NCBI GenBank assembly: GCA_031261865.1
Contig: JAISIV010000027.1
Span: 1 to 35,125, forward strand
DNA from: Lactobacillaceae bacterium
GTDB lineage: Bacteria; Bacillota; Bacilli; Lactobacillales; Lactobacillaceae
DNA: 35,125 nt
Direction of reading: 5' to 3'
Positions 22,363 through 30,800 of this stretch are shown piece after piece (within the stretch, counting starts at the first letter, position 1; each line of letters begins with the position of its first letter). A program made the translations under genes and the position numbers. The notes under the pieces are model-generated. The model was not told the origin of the DNA. It worked only from the letters and a program-made list of their open reading frames with translations, and did no database searches.

Positions 22363-24059
22363 TGTTGAATATCGAAGAGAAAATCCAAAGCTGGCAGGAC
22401 GAGAAAAACCTCGATGCTGCATTAAAAAAGGAATTAAAAAAACTTGATGATGAAGCACTTCGCGATGCTTTTTATCAAGATTTAAGTTTCGGAACCGCTG
22501 GTATGCGTGGCGTGCTCGGTGTTGGAACAAATCGTATGAATATCTACACGGTTGCTCAAACCACCCAAGCTTTAGCTGAAGTCATTAAAAAGGCCGGTGA
22601 TGATGCTGTATCTCGTGGTGTTGTTATTTCTTACGACTCTCGTATAAACTCTGATGTTTTCGCATCTACAGCTGCAGGTGTTTTACGCGCTAACGGTATT
22701 ACCGTTCATTTATTTACTTCACCCCATCCAACTCCAGAATTGAGTTTTGCGGTGATGGAATTAAATACTTATGCCGGTATTATGATTACCGCTAGTCACA
22801 ACCCTAAAGAATATAACGGTTACAAGTTGTATGGCGAAGATGGTGGACAATTAACCTCAAAGCCTGCCGCCCAAATCGTTAAAGAACGAGAAAAAATTAC
22901 TGATATCTTCAATATCAAACAAATTCAAACTGGGATTAAAAAAGTTCCAACCAGTTTTGACGCCAAGTATCTAAAACGTGTTGCAGAAGTGACTGTTGAT
23001 AAAACTCAAGCTAAAAAAGCCAAAGATTTCCAACTCGTCTTCACACCTCTTCATGGCGCTGGAGGAGAACTTGGGTTAAAGGCCTTAAAACAGGCTGGAT
23101 TTAAGGACGTTAAGGTTGTTGAGAAACAATTCGAACCAAATGGAAAGTTTCCAACTGTTGAATATCCAAATCCTGAATTCCATAATGTTTTCGAACTAGC
23201 TCAAAAACAAAATAAGAAAGCAGACGTACTTTTAGCCATCGATCCAGATGGCGATCGCATGGGTGTGGCATACCGTGCCAATACAAATGAATGGGGCTAT
23301 TTAACTGGTAACCAAATTGCTGCATTAATGGTTCATTACCTGTTATCTGCAAAACAAAATGCCGGCGCTTTGCCAACTAATGGAGCTATTGTTACTTCAA
23401 TTGTTTCATCGAATTTGCCAGCAAGAATTGCTAAAACTTTTAAAGTTAAAGCAATCGATGTTTTAACAGGTTTCAAATATATTGCCGATCAAATTGTTAA
23501 GTTCGACGAAAAGAAAAACCGTGAATTTCTCTTTGGTTTTGAAGAATCCTATGGTTTTCTTGTTAAGCCATTCGTTCATGATAAAGATGCAATTCAAGCG
23601 GTTACTTTAATGTCTGAATTGTCGGCGTATTACTTCAACCAAGGAAAGACTTTGGGTGACGCTCTCGAAGAGATATTTGAAGAATATGGGTTCACGATTG
23701 AAGACACTCTTTCAATCGATTTCCCAGGTGAATCTGGTAAAAAAGAGATGGATGATATGATGAACAAGTTCCGCTCGAAAGGCCCAAGTAAAATTGGCGA
23801 TTACCAAATTCAAACTGTTCAAGATTACGAATTACGTGTCGAAAAAAATCTTGAAAACGGCAAGACCAAAAAAATTACTTTACCTCAAGCGAACGTCATT
23901 AAATATCTATTTGAAGATGGTTCATGGATTGCGCTTCGTCCTTCTGGAACTGAACCTAAGCTTAAAATTTACGTCGGTGTTGTGGGCGACACATTACAAG
24001 CCGCTAATCAAAAACTTGGTGAAATTCAATCTCATATGGAAGCTTTATTAGCTAGATAA
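22362..24059 (+). CDS. pgm: Phosphoglucomutase / phosphomannomutase
   Basis: A 565-residue alpha-D-phosphohexomutase interconverting glucose-1-P and glucose-6-P, linking glycolysis with UDP-glucose, cell-wall and polysaccharide precursors. Order of motifs: SFGTAGMRGVLGVGTNRMN near the N-terminus, the phosphoserine loop TASHNPKEYNGYK (S145), the metal loop DPDGDRMG, the sugar-specificity loop FGFEESYGF, and the phosphate-binding loop RPSGTEPKLKIYV. Length fits Gram-positive PgcA. There is no Shine-Dalgarno; the -10-like box is 6 nt before the ATG. A terminator follows. Confidence 0.96.
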   Translation: MLNIEEKIQSWQDEKNLDAALKKELKKLDDEALRDAFYQDLSFGTAGMRGVLGVGTNRMNIYTVAQTTQALAEVIKKAGDDAVSRGVVISYDSRINSDVFASTAAGVLRANGITVHLFTSPHPTPELSFAVMELNTYAGIMITASHNPKEYNGYKLYGEDGGQLTSKPAAQIVKEREKITDIFNIKQIQTGIKKVPTSFDAKYLKRVAEVTVDKTQAKKAKDFQLVFTPLHGAGGELGLKALKQAGFKDVKVVEKQFEPNGKFPTVEYPNPEFHNVFELAQKQNKKADVLLAIDPDGDRMGVAYRANTNEWGYLTGNQIAALMVHYLLSAKQNAGALPTNGAIVTSIVSSNLPARIAKTFKVKAIDVLTGFKYIADQIVKFDEKKNREFLFGFEESYGFLVKPFVHDKDAIQAVTLMSELSAYYFNQGKTLGDALEEIFEEYGFTIEDTLSIDFPGESGKKEMDDMMNKFRSKGPSKIGDYQIQTVQDYELRVEKNLENGKTKKITLPQANVIKYLFEDGSWIALRPSGTEPKLKIYVGVVGDTLQAANQKLGEIQSHMEALLAR

Positions 24060-24063
24060 TAAT

Positions 24064-24089
24064 TAGCCAGAATAAAATCTGGCTTTTTT
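24064..24089 (+). terminator. Rho-independent terminator after pgm
   Basis: AGCCAG - AATAAAAT - CTGGCT followed by six T. The -10-like TACAAT of the next gene (24092-24097) follows immediately. Confidence 0.85.
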
Positions 24090-24104
24090 CATACAATAAT
24101 ATCG

Positions 24105-24656
24105 ATGCAAGTTTTAGATCAAAAAGATTATTTTGAAGTTGATGCGCAAATACAAACCCAAGTTGAAGAGCTGTATCAATCAGCTTTTCCAAGCCAAGAA
24201 CGCATGCCTTTTGAGATGTTGTTACAAATTGCTAATCGACCAAGTGTGTCATTGAATATCTATTTTAAAGATACTGAGTTTATTGGATTTGTCTTTACAA
24301 TGTTTTATGAAGATATTCTTAGTATTCAATATTTAGCAATAGTAAATAATCAAAGAAATTCAGGTTTTGGCACACAAATAATTGGTAGTCTAAAAAAGAA
24401 GAACGTTGGATTGCGTTTAGTTGTCGAAATGGAAAAAGTCGATCCTAAATCCGCTGATTATCAAAATCAATTAAAAAGGTTGGCCTTTTACGAGCGTAAC
24501 GGTTTTCAAAGTAACCAAATATTTATTTATGAATATGGGGTCGATTATGAGTTATTGACTTACGGAAGTAATCCGGTGACTACTGACGAATATGTAAAAC
24601 TAGCGGCCGATTTTTACCAAAGAGATGTTTCAGGGTTTATGAAGGAGATAAAATGA
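24105..24656 (+). CDS. GNAT-family N-acetyltransferase
   Basis: 183 residues. The acetyl-CoA-binding motif A is LSIQYLAIVNNQRNSGFGTQII (R-x-x-G-x-G pyrophosphate loop), and motif B has RLAFYERNGFQSNQIF, ending in the usual Tyr-x-x-x-Gly-Phe. The acceptor is unknown. The ATG has no Shine-Dalgarno; TACAAT lies 7 nt upstream, directly after the pgm terminator. It overlaps the next gene by ATGA, so the two are co-translated. Confidence 0.9.
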   Translation: MQVLDQKDYFEVDAQIQTQVEELYQSAFPSQERMPFEMLLQIANRPSVSLNIYFKDTEFIGFVFTMFYEDILSIQYLAIVNNQRNSGFGTQIIGSLKKKNVGLRLVVEMEKVDPKSADYQNQLKRLAFYERNGFQSNQIFIYEYGVDYELLTYGSNPVTTDEYVKLAADFYQRDVSGFMKEIK

Positions 24657-25063
24657 AAAAACTAAAGCGAGGTCAAGGAAAGATATCGGTTAATATTGTC
24701 ATTTCTTTAATGTGGATTTTGTTCTTTGTTGAAATTATTTTCACAGTTATGGCCGGCAAGTTTAGCATCGACAACAAGTGGACCAACTTCACTCAAATTC
24801 AAACATGGTCAGTTGTCGGGGCTGCCATTGTGGCTGAATCAGTTCTTGCTGCCTTCTTCTTTGCAATTGTTTCCAGTTTGAAAAACGTTTATAGTTTGGT
24901 CGATAATCAATACGCTTTAAACAAAAACTTACTAGAATCCCTAGCTCTATTGCAAGACAATATTAATTTGAATCATGATGCTACTACAGAAATTTTGAGT
25001 GAACTAAAACCAAAACCCCGCACTACTACAAGAAAAACTACTTCCAAAACCAACGCAAAATAA
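24653..25063 (+). CDS. Unknown small membrane protein with a basic tail
   Basis: 136 residues. A basic N-terminus (MKKLKRGQGK) is followed by two membrane helices (ISLMWILFFVEIIFTVMAG and WSVVGAAIVAESVLAAFFFAIVSSL), a helical stretch, and a Pro/Thr/Arg/Lys-rich tail (KPKPRTTTRKTTSKTNAK) that could bind nucleic acid or lipid. The Shine-Dalgarno is AAGGAGAT. The start overlaps the GNAT stop (ATGA). No family recognised. Confidence 0.72.
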   Translation: MKKLKRGQGKISVNIVISLMWILFFVEIIFTVMAGKFSIDNKWTNFTQIQTWSVVGAAIVAESVLAAFFFAIVSSLKNVYSLVDNQYALNKNLLESLALLQDNINLNHDATTEILSELKPKPRTTTRKTTSKTNAK

Positions 25064-25076
25064 GCGTTGGTTTTTC
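25048..25076 (+). terminator. Rho-independent terminator with the stop codon in its loop
   Basis: AACCAACGC - AAAATAA - GCGTTGGTT is a perfect 9-bp stem with five T. The TAA of the small membrane protein forms part of the loop. Confidence 0.92.
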
Positions 25077-25104
25077 ATTTTAGTCAGTAGTTTAGAATAT
25101 TGTT

Positions 25105-26130
25105 ATGACTAAAAGAGCTCGTGTAATCTACAATCCAACTTCTGGAAGAGAAGGTATCAAAGATGATTTATTAGAGATTCTTTCTATTTATGAAAAAGCA
25201 GGCTATGAAACAAGCGCTTACGCTACAACGCCTGAACCTTTTTCAGCTCGTGACGAAGCTACTCGAGCGGCCTTAGATGGGTTTGATTTAGTAGCTGCTG
25301 CTGGAGGCGATGGAACTGTTAATGAAGTTATCAACGGAATTTCCGGTTTAGAAAAACGTCCCAAAGTTGCCATTATTCCAGCAGGAACTACTAATGATTT
25401 CGCTCGCGCTTTAGGCATTCCTCGTGATGATTTAGTTGACGCCGCTAAAGTTGTCCTTTTAGATCAGACTATGAAAATGGATATCGGTCATGTAACAGGT
25501 GATGACGTTAAGATTCCATACTTTATGAACATCGCCGCCCTTGGTACTCTTTCGGAAATCACTTACTCGGTGCCATCAACGCTTAAGTCACTTTATGGTT
25601 ATCTAGCCTACGTGACTAAAGGTGCTGAATTAATCACCAAAGTTACCCCTGTTCCAGTAAAAATTGAATATGATGGTGGCGTTTTCGACGATGAAGCAAG
25701 TTTAGTTTTCGTAGCACTTACTAATTCAGTTGGTGGTTTTGAAAAGATTGTCCCCGACGCTAAACTAAACGACGGAAAGTTTTCTTTGTTAATTATTAAA
25801 AAGACCAATATCGCTCAACTATTCGCACTTGTAGCAAAGGCTCTTTCAAACGGTTCTCACGTTAAAGATCCTTTGGTGACATATGTCAAAACCTCCAATA
25901 TCAACATTTCTACAACTAGCGATCAGAAAATGAAAGTTAATTTAGATGGTGAATACGGTGGGGATGTGCCGGTTACTTTTACTAATTTGCGCGAACACAT
26001 CGAATTTGTCGCCCCTGCTAAAAAATTGCTGGGCCGTAATAAAGATAAAAAAGCTACTACTCCAGAAGAAGTGATGGCTAAAAAAGCTGAAAAAGAGTTT
26101 AAAAAAGAATTTAATGACATCAAAAAATAA
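25105..26130 (+). CDS. dgkB: Diacylglycerol kinase (lipid kinase, DagK/YegS family)
   Basis: A 341-residue soluble kinase that phosphorylates diacylglycerol to phosphatidate, recycling lipid released by lipoteichoic acid synthesis. Motifs: RARVIYNPTSGREG at the N-terminus, the nucleotide loop AAAGGDGTVNEVINGI, and IPAGTTNDFARALGIP. The C-terminal beta domain has NLDGEYGGDVPVTF. A Lys/Glu-rich tail ends the protein. There is no Shine-Dalgarno; TAGAAT (25093-25098) is 6 nt from the ATG. It overlaps the methyltransferase gene by 17 nt, a gene pair common in lactobacilli. Confidence 0.95.
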   Translation: MTKRARVIYNPTSGREGIKDDLLEILSIYEKAGYETSAYATTPEPFSARDEATRAALDGFDLVAAAGGDGTVNEVINGISGLEKRPKVAIIPAGTTNDFARALGIPRDDLVDAAKVVLLDQTMKMDIGHVTGDDVKIPYFMNIAALGTLSEITYSVPSTLKSLYGYLAYVTKGAELITKVTPVPVKIEYDGGVFDDEASLVFVALTNSVGGFEKIVPDAKLNDGKFSLLIIKKTNIAQLFALVAKALSNGSHVKDPLVTYVKTSNINISTTSDQKMKVNLDGEYGGDVPVTFTNLREHIEFVAPAKKLLGRNKDKKATTPEEVMAKKAEKEFKKEFNDIKK

Positions 26131-27502
26131 GCAAGCAAAACTACAAAAGAATCAAGAAGTTGAAGGTGAAGTAATTGACATCACCTATGAAGGATTAGGG
26201 GTTCTTAAAGTCGACAATTTCCCAATTTTCGTAACCGACGCATTGCCAGGCGAACTTGTTAAAGTAGGTGTTACAAAAGTGCTTAATAACTATGCTTTTG
26301 GTCGCGTAATTGAACGAATTAAAACTTCGCCTGATCGTGTGGAAAATGAACATAAAGAAATGATTTCTTCAGGAATCGCTCCTTTAGTTAATTTAAAATA
26401 CGATGCTCAATTAGCTTTCAAGCAAAACCAAATCAAAGAACTTTTCCATAAAGTTGGTATTGACGATGTTGAAATTACTGAGACAATCGGGATGGATAAC
26501 CCAACTCAATATCGAAACAAAACGGTTGTCCCAGTAAAAATGCAAGATGGTAAATTGACAACTGGTTTTTATCGTCGTGGATCTCATAAGCTAGTTCCGA
26601 TGGGTGATTACTATCTTAATGATCCAAAAATCGATGCTGCCGTCGGTGTTGTCCGAGACATCCTAGATAAGTACAAAGTAAGTGCTTATGACGAAACCAC
26701 CAGAGAAGGTACTGTCCGTTATGTCATGATTCGTCGCGGTTATTATTCTCATCAAATGATGTTAGTAATTGTCGCTACTAAAATAGAATTGCCGCACGAA
26801 AAAGAAATTATCGATGAGATTCATTTTGCATTACCTGAGCTTCGAAGTCTAATTTTGAATTACAACCCTAAGCAAACTAATGTTCAATTAGGGTTGGATA
26901 ATCGCACTCTTTTTGGTGAAGACGTGATTCATGACGAATTACTTGGGTTAGACTTTGTTATCAGTCCAAATTCCTTTTACCAAGTTAACCCGCAAACCAC
27001 TGAAATACTTTATAAAAAAGCCGCTGATATGGCTGAACTTGATAAAAACGATACAGTCATTGATGCCTATTCAGGTATCGGAACCATTGGTTTAACAGTT
27101 GCTGACCGTGTTAAGGAAGTTATTGGCGTTGAAGTTGTTGAACCAGCCGTTGAAAACGCACAAATTAATAAGGCTGCTAATAACATCCAAAATGCTGAAT
27201 TTATTGCAAATGACGCCCCTACACAATTTATTGAATGGGCAAAAAAGGGAATTAAACCAGATGTCGTTTTTGTTGATCCGCCAAGAAAAGGTTTAACGTC
27301 AGAATTGATCCAATCGGTTGGTCTGATGGCGCCAAAGAAATTTGTTTATGTTAGTTGCAATCCTGCAACATTAGCTCGCGATGCCGTTGAACTGATTGAA
27401 CAAGGTTACAAAATTACTAGACCAATTGTCCCAATTGATCAATTTCCGCAAACGATGCACATTGAGTCAATCACGATTTTCGAAAAAAATGACGAAAATT
27501 AA
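26114..27502 (+). CDS. rlmCD: 23S rRNA (uracil-5-)-methyltransferase, RlmCD/RumA type
   Basis: 462 residues of the TrmA/RumA family, SAM-dependent 5-methylation of uridine in 23S rRNA. The N-terminal TRAM domain is VEGEVIDITYEGLGVLKVDNFPIF. The methyltransferase core has DAYSGIGTIGLTVA (SAM binding), FVDPPRKGL, and the catalytic Cys C415 in YVSCNPATLARD. The 4Fe-4S Cys cluster of E. coli RumA is not kept: the corresponding stretch reads SSGIAPLVNLKYDAQLAF with no Cys. Whether it modifies one or two sites (RlmCD acts on two in B. subtilis) cannot be read from sequence. It starts inside dgkB. Confidence 0.92.
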   Translation: MTSKNKQAKLQKNQEVEGEVIDITYEGLGVLKVDNFPIFVTDALPGELVKVGVTKVLNNYAFGRVIERIKTSPDRVENEHKEMISSGIAPLVNLKYDAQLAFKQNQIKELFHKVGIDDVEITETIGMDNPTQYRNKTVVPVKMQDGKLTTGFYRRGSHKLVPMGDYYLNDPKIDAAVGVVRDILDKYKVSAYDETTREGTVRYVMIRRGYYSHQMMLVIVATKIELPHEKEIIDEIHFALPELRSLILNYNPKQTNVQLGLDNRTLFGEDVIHDELLGLDFVISPNSFYQVNPQTTEILYKKAADMAELDKNDTVIDAYSGIGTIGLTVADRVKEVIGVEVVEPAVENAQINKAANNIQNAEFIANDAPTQFIEWAKKGIKPDVVFVDPPRKGLTSELIQSVGLMAPKKFVYVSCNPATLARDAVELIEQGYKITRPIVPIDQFPQTMHIESITIFEKNDEN

Positions 27503-27596
27503 GTTAATTTAATATATTTCAACTGTTACAAATCTAGGGAGAAATTGTAAATATTCTGTGAATAGGGCGTTATTTATCCTCCGTATTGTATTTTTT

Positions 27597-28532
27597 ATGG
27601 AAATATCTAAATCCCTACTTACAGCTTTAACAATTACAACAATACCTGCAGCAACTTTGGCAACCAGCGTATCTGCTGACGCTAAAGATGCTTCTAGTAG
27701 TTCATCAAGTAATCTTAAAAAAATCGTAAAAGCTGCAGCAGCGACAGTCGAAAAACGCGACACAATATATAAAAATAAATTAGTTATTGTTAAACAAACA
27801 GTAACTTTAACTGTTGACGAAAAACCAGTTAGTCGTACGGAAATTCAAACATCATCAAATAAAACCCTTTGGGTTAATTCTTCTGAATTAAAGAAATTGT
27901 CTAAAGTTGATACTAAGACGGCTCAAAATACTCAAGTCCGCATCGTTACAAAAGACGGTAGCAATAATGGCCTTTATGCAGATCCATATATGACTACCGT
28001 CGATTCATCAAATCAAAACAACGATGCTGAATCTCGTAATGGTCAAACTGTTACCGCTTTACAAGAAGCAATTGTTGAAAATGCAGATGGTAGTACGACT
28101 AAAATGCTTCAAGTAAAAATAGGTGATCAAGCATATTGGATTGACGAAGTCGATACTACAACCAATCTATTTGATTGGGTTTCAGCAGCCCAAGCAGCAT
28201 CCGGTGTCCCTTATGTTTGGGGCGGTTCGACTATGAGTGGATTTGATTGCTCTGGCTTCGTTAATTATGTTCGTGCAAATTCTGGACAATCATATCTTGG
28301 TCGCACTACTTATCAACAAGCTGCCACTTTACGTGCTCAAGGAGTTCAACAAGTTTCGCTTTCTGAAGCTCAACCTGGTGATCTATTGTTCTGGGGCGGA
28401 ACTGGATCTGAATATCATGTTGCTATTTACGCGGGTAATGGAATGACTTATTCTGCTACAGCACCTGGGCAATTATCGGGTCTACATCCAGTATTTGCTG
28501 GAGCACAAGTCTACAAAATGAATTTAAGCTAA
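27597..28532 (+). CDS. Secreted NlpC/P60 peptidoglycan endopeptidase
   Basis: 311 residues from ATG 27597 with a signal peptide (MEISKSLLTALTITTIPAAT, cleavage near SVSADA). A Ser-rich linker and an SH3-like region of about 130 residues (LVIVKQTVTLTVDEKPV) follow. The C-terminal catalytic domain has C218 in GGSTMSGFDCSGFVNYV and H274 in EYHVAIYAGNG. It cleaves stem peptides of peptidoglycan outside the cell, in growth or separation. The weak TATTGT (27584-27589) is 7 nt before ATG. TCCTCC at 27577-27582 resembles an anti-Shine-Dalgarno rather than a Shine-Dalgarno, so start context is unusual. A GTG at 27558 would spoil the signal peptide. Confidence 0.93.
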   Translation: MEISKSLLTALTITTIPAATLATSVSADAKDASSSSSSNLKKIVKAAAATVEKRDTIYKNKLVIVKQTVTLTVDEKPVSRTEIQTSSNKTLWVNSSELKKLSKVDTKTAQNTQVRIVTKDGSNNGLYADPYMTTVDSSNQNNDAESRNGQTVTALQEAIVENADGSTTKMLQVKIGDQAYWIDEVDTTTNLFDWVSAAQAASGVPYVWGGSTMSGFDCSGFVNYVRANSGQSYLGRTTYQQAATLRAQGVQQVSLSEAQPGDLLFWGGTGSEYHVAIYAGNGMTYSATAPGQLSGLHPVFAGAQVYKMNLS

Positions 28533-28536
28533 CCGT

Positions 28537-28562
28537 GGGCGCCGATAAGGCGTCTTTTTTTG
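28537..28562 (+). terminator. Rho-independent terminator after the NlpC/P60 gene
   Basis: GGGCGCC - GATAA - GGCGTCT with a G-U pair, followed by a T-run. Confidence 0.85.
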
Positions 28563-28580
28563 TGAACTTTTAAGGATTTT

Positions 28581-28609
28581 TTGCTGTCGTTTCTTAGTGT
28601 TGTTATAAG
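28581..28609 (+). promoter_or_regulatory. Promoter of the two-TM protein / metallophosphoesterase operon
   Basis: TTGCTG (28581-28586), 17 nt, TATAAG (28604-28609). Start of transcription is expected near 28616, a few nt before the GAGG Shine-Dalgarno. Confidence 0.55.
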
Positions 28610-28630
28610 ATAATTGTGAGGCAAATTTTC

Positions 28631-29272
28631 ATGCAAATTTACATATATGGTTTTATCGTTTTTATATCGCTCTCTATTCTTTTTTTGTTAGCCACTATCT
28701 TATTTTTCGTGCGCTGGCGAGTGCTTAATTTTACCGAACAAGGTCAAAAGAATCGCAAGAATTTTTTCATAGCACTTCTTACGTTAATTGTTTTTGCAGC
28801 GGCCGCCGGTGGAACATTTATCCTTGGAAAGTCATACGTTAAAGATGCATTTTTCAAGCAGACAAATACCATTAACTCTAAAGTTGATTCAATCGCTCAA
28901 AAATCCGACGATTACTTTGTCGATATCCTTCAAGAATTAGAAAAGAAAAATTCCGACAACGGGGATGATGCTAAAGATTACGTCAAAAAGCACCAATCAG
29001 CGTTAAAGAAAATTAATTCTAACTTAGAGGAAATGGATTCTGATTTGACTAATTTAGCAAATGACGAAACCACTAAAAAGTATGGAAATGACTCATACAA
29101 AAAAGTCATTTCTCAATACAAAGTTATTCGTAAAGTTCTCAAAAACGAATATGATTTCATTTCTGATCCAACTGGCAGCTATCAAAATATGAAGACAAAA
29201 TTGTCCACTTACCGGAGCAATATGTCTAACAATATCTCAACACTCAATCAGTTAGTAAAGCAGGTAAATTGA
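28631..29272 (+). CDS. Unknown two-helix membrane protein with a long extracytoplasmic helical domain
   Basis: 213 residues from ATG 28631, supported by GTGAGG at 28616-28621; a GTG at 28616 is also open. Helix 1 is about residues 3-26 (IYIYGFIVFISLSILFLLATILFF), and helix 2 follows at about 43-62 (FFIALLTLIVFAAAAGGTFILG). The rest is Lys/Asp/Ser-rich and helical (HQSALKKINSNLEEMDSDL), likely a coiled coil. No family recognised. It overlaps the metallophosphoesterase start by TTGA, so the two are co-translated. Confidence 0.72.
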   Translation: MQIYIYGFIVFISLSILFLLATILFFVRWRVLNFTEQGQKNRKNFFIALLTLIVFAAAAGGTFILGKSYVKDAFFKQTNTINSKVDSIAQKSDDYFVDILQELEKKNSDNGDDAKDYVKKHQSALKKINSNLEEMDSDLTNLANDETTKKYGNDSYKKVISQYKVIRKVLKNEYDFISDPTGSYQNMKTKLSTYRSNMSNNISTLNQLVKQVN

Positions 29273-30093
29273 ATAAAGTTCTTACAATTGAACACCCCAA
29301 AAAAGCCATGGTTATCTCAGATATCCATGGTTTTTGGCAAGCTCTACAAAAAATAACTGAATTACCCGAATACCATAATCCTGAATATCAATTAATATTC
29401 TTAGGAGATTACACCGACGGTGGTGCATCTAATCCGCGTGACCCTAAAAAAGTTATTGATTTTATTACCGACGAAGTATTGAATCATGATGCATTACTCG
29501 TTCATGGAAACCATGACGACATGTTGTTAGGAACCGCCAACAATCAGATGGATAAGTTCGACAACTGGTCGTATAACGGTCGTTCTCAAACTTTGCGGGA
29601 ACTGGGAATTCCCGACAGCGATGATATTGAAGTAGTTAGCAGTTATCTAAAAGATCTTCTACCTGATTATTTGAATGTTTTGAATAACGCTCCATATTTA
29701 ATCGAGGATCAAAATCGTATCTTTGTTCACGCTGGAATTAATTGGTATCTTTCCGATTACAAAAAGACGACCCGAGAAGATATGGTGTGGTTAAGGCAGG
29801 AATATCTTTTTGTTACCAATGTTCCTTTGGGTTTTGCGACACCAGGGCATCCAGTGCCAGCAAAACTAATTCATCAAAATCAAACAGACAAGGTTATTTT
29901 CACTGGACACACACCTGCATCTTTAATCACTGGAGATGCGGCTGGTTTTCCTGCAAAATTGGAAAGTGTCCGTTATGGCCTTCCTAGATACGTAATCGAT
30001 GGTGGTTCACATGGAACGCCAAATGCCGGTTTAAACGTGGTGATTGTCGACGCTGACGGCAGCATTATCCGAACTGAAAAATTATTTGGCTAA
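29269..30093 (+). CDS. Calcineurin-like metallophosphoesterase
   Basis: 274 residues, start TTG 29269 overlapping the previous stop (TTGA), with AGG 6 nt upstream. All metal ligands of the fold are seen: SDIHG (D18, H20), LGDYTDGG, VHGNHDD, a His in VHAGINW, and TGHTP. The pattern resembles PrpE/ApaH-type protein phosphatases and dinucleotide hydrolases; the substrate is unknown. The 3' end overlaps the convergent comC by 29 nt, with no terminator between them. Confidence 0.9.
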   Translation: MNKVLTIEHPKKAMVISDIHGFWQALQKITELPEYHNPEYQLIFLGDYTDGGASNPRDPKKVIDFITDEVLNHDALLVHGNHDDMLLGTANNQMDKFDNWSYNGRSQTLRELGIPDSDDIEVVSSYLKDLLPDYLNVLNNAPYLIEDQNRIFVHAGINWYLSDYKKTTREDMVWLRQEYLFVTNVPLGFATPGHPVPAKLIHQNQTDKVIFTGHTPASLITGDAAGFPAKLESVRYGLPRYVIDGGSHGTPNAGLNVVIVDADGSIIRTEKLFG

Positions 30094-30709
30094 TCATAGC
30101 TCCATAAGTTAGAAACGGTATAAAAGCCGTTTTCTTATTACCCGAAAATAACGAATAAGCAATCGTTGCAATGCAAGCTAGGATTACTGCAAGTAAAAAG
30201 TAGTGAACACTTAGCATTGATAAAAGTACCAACAATACCGGGATATCACCTTCGCCTAATTGCGCCGTGAGAATAACTGAAAAATATAAAAAGATGAACA
30301 GACTTACTAAAAATACAGGTGAGACATCTCTTAAATTTTCCAAAAATAAAAACGGTAACGGCAATAAAATCCACGAACTGCTTGTTTGATTAAAACTGTC
30401 TTCCTCGCTACAAAACAACAACAAGATGAAAACTAATAGCACGCGATAATCATCAACCGTCAAAAATAACATTCCATAAGCAAATTCGATGATTGGATAT
30501 TTGATTGCAATTCTCTGATGACAAATGGCGCATCTCCCGAAAGACATTAGCCAACCAAACACTGGTACTAATGAGATTGGTGCAATTGGCTGCCGGCAGT
30601 TGTCACAATACGAAAACCCACTTAAAGAAAGTCGTAAGTTTAGACGGTATGCCAAACACAATGTTGCAGAGGCCAAACTGGCACCTAAAATAAATAAAAA
30701 TATTCTCAT
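30065..30709 (-). CDS. comC: Type IV prepilin peptidase (competence)
   Basis: A 214-residue membrane protease that cleaves and methylates the competence pseudopilins before pilus assembly and DNA uptake. The N-terminal domain has two CxxC pairs (C35/C38 in SYCDNCRQ and C60/C63 in RCAICHQ). The second catalytic Asp is in GEGD (152-155) before the last helices. The first catalytic Asp is less clear, possibly in SEEDSFNQ around residue 104. I chose ATG 30709, giving the standard start MRIFLFILGASLAS. Upstream, CTTTACGTATTAA on the minus strand resembles a competence sigma box and ends 5 nt from the ATG. Confidence 0.9.
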   Translation of the reverse strand: MRIFLFILGASLASATLCLAYRLNLRLSLSGFSYCDNCRQPIAPISLVPVFGWLMSFGRCAICHQRIAIKYPIIEFAYGMLFLTVDDYRVLLVFILLLFCSEEDSFNQTSSSWILLPLPFLFLENLRDVSPVFLVSLFIFLYFSVILTAQLGEGDIPVLLVLLSMLSVHYFLLAVILACIATIAYSLFSGNKKTAFIPFLTYGAMISQIIFQFG

Positions 30710-30714
30710 ACTTA

Positions 30715-30726
30715 TTAATACGTAAA
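30715..30726 (-). promoter_or_regulatory. Competence-box-like -10 element of comC
   Basis: On the minus strand, TTTACGTATTAA. The streptococcal ComX/SigX box is TACGAATA; this has TACGTATT. Similar T-rich plus CGTATA elements end the tandem units at 7319-7457 and 19983-20179. Confidence 0.5.
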
Positions 30727-30764
30727 GCAGTCCGAGGAACGACAAAATAGGAGTTACTTACAAA

Positions 30765-30780
30765 ATGTAAGCGCTTTTAT
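30765..30780. promoter_or_regulatory. Palindromic cre-like site between comC and uvrA
   Basis: ATGTAAGCGCTTTTAT matches the CcpA-site pattern WTGNAANCGNWNNCW except for the conserved C near the 3' end, and has the perfect palindrome AAGCGCTT at its centre. It lies just upstream of the uvrA -10. Confidence 0.3.
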
Positions 30781-30787
30781 ACCCTTG

Positions 30788-30793
30788 TATAAT
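30788..30793 (+). promoter_or_regulatory. uvrA -10 box
   Basis: A perfect TATAAT 7 nt before the uvrA ATG. No convincing -35 and no Shine-Dalgarno, so the mRNA is probably leaderless. Confidence 0.6.
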
Positions 30794-30800
30794 TATTTTG

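Noticed and set aside
22351..22530. N-terminal extension of the HAD phosphatase
   Set aside because: The open frame continues upstream, but that part overlaps pgm on the other strand, and the family start MTIKLITIDVDGT is at 22350 with a perfect -10 box before it.
28585..28592. TGTCGTTT upstream of the two-TM protein as a further copy of the tandem unit
   Set aside because: Only about nine bases match, with a different spacing to the -10 box and no CGTATA. Probably chance.
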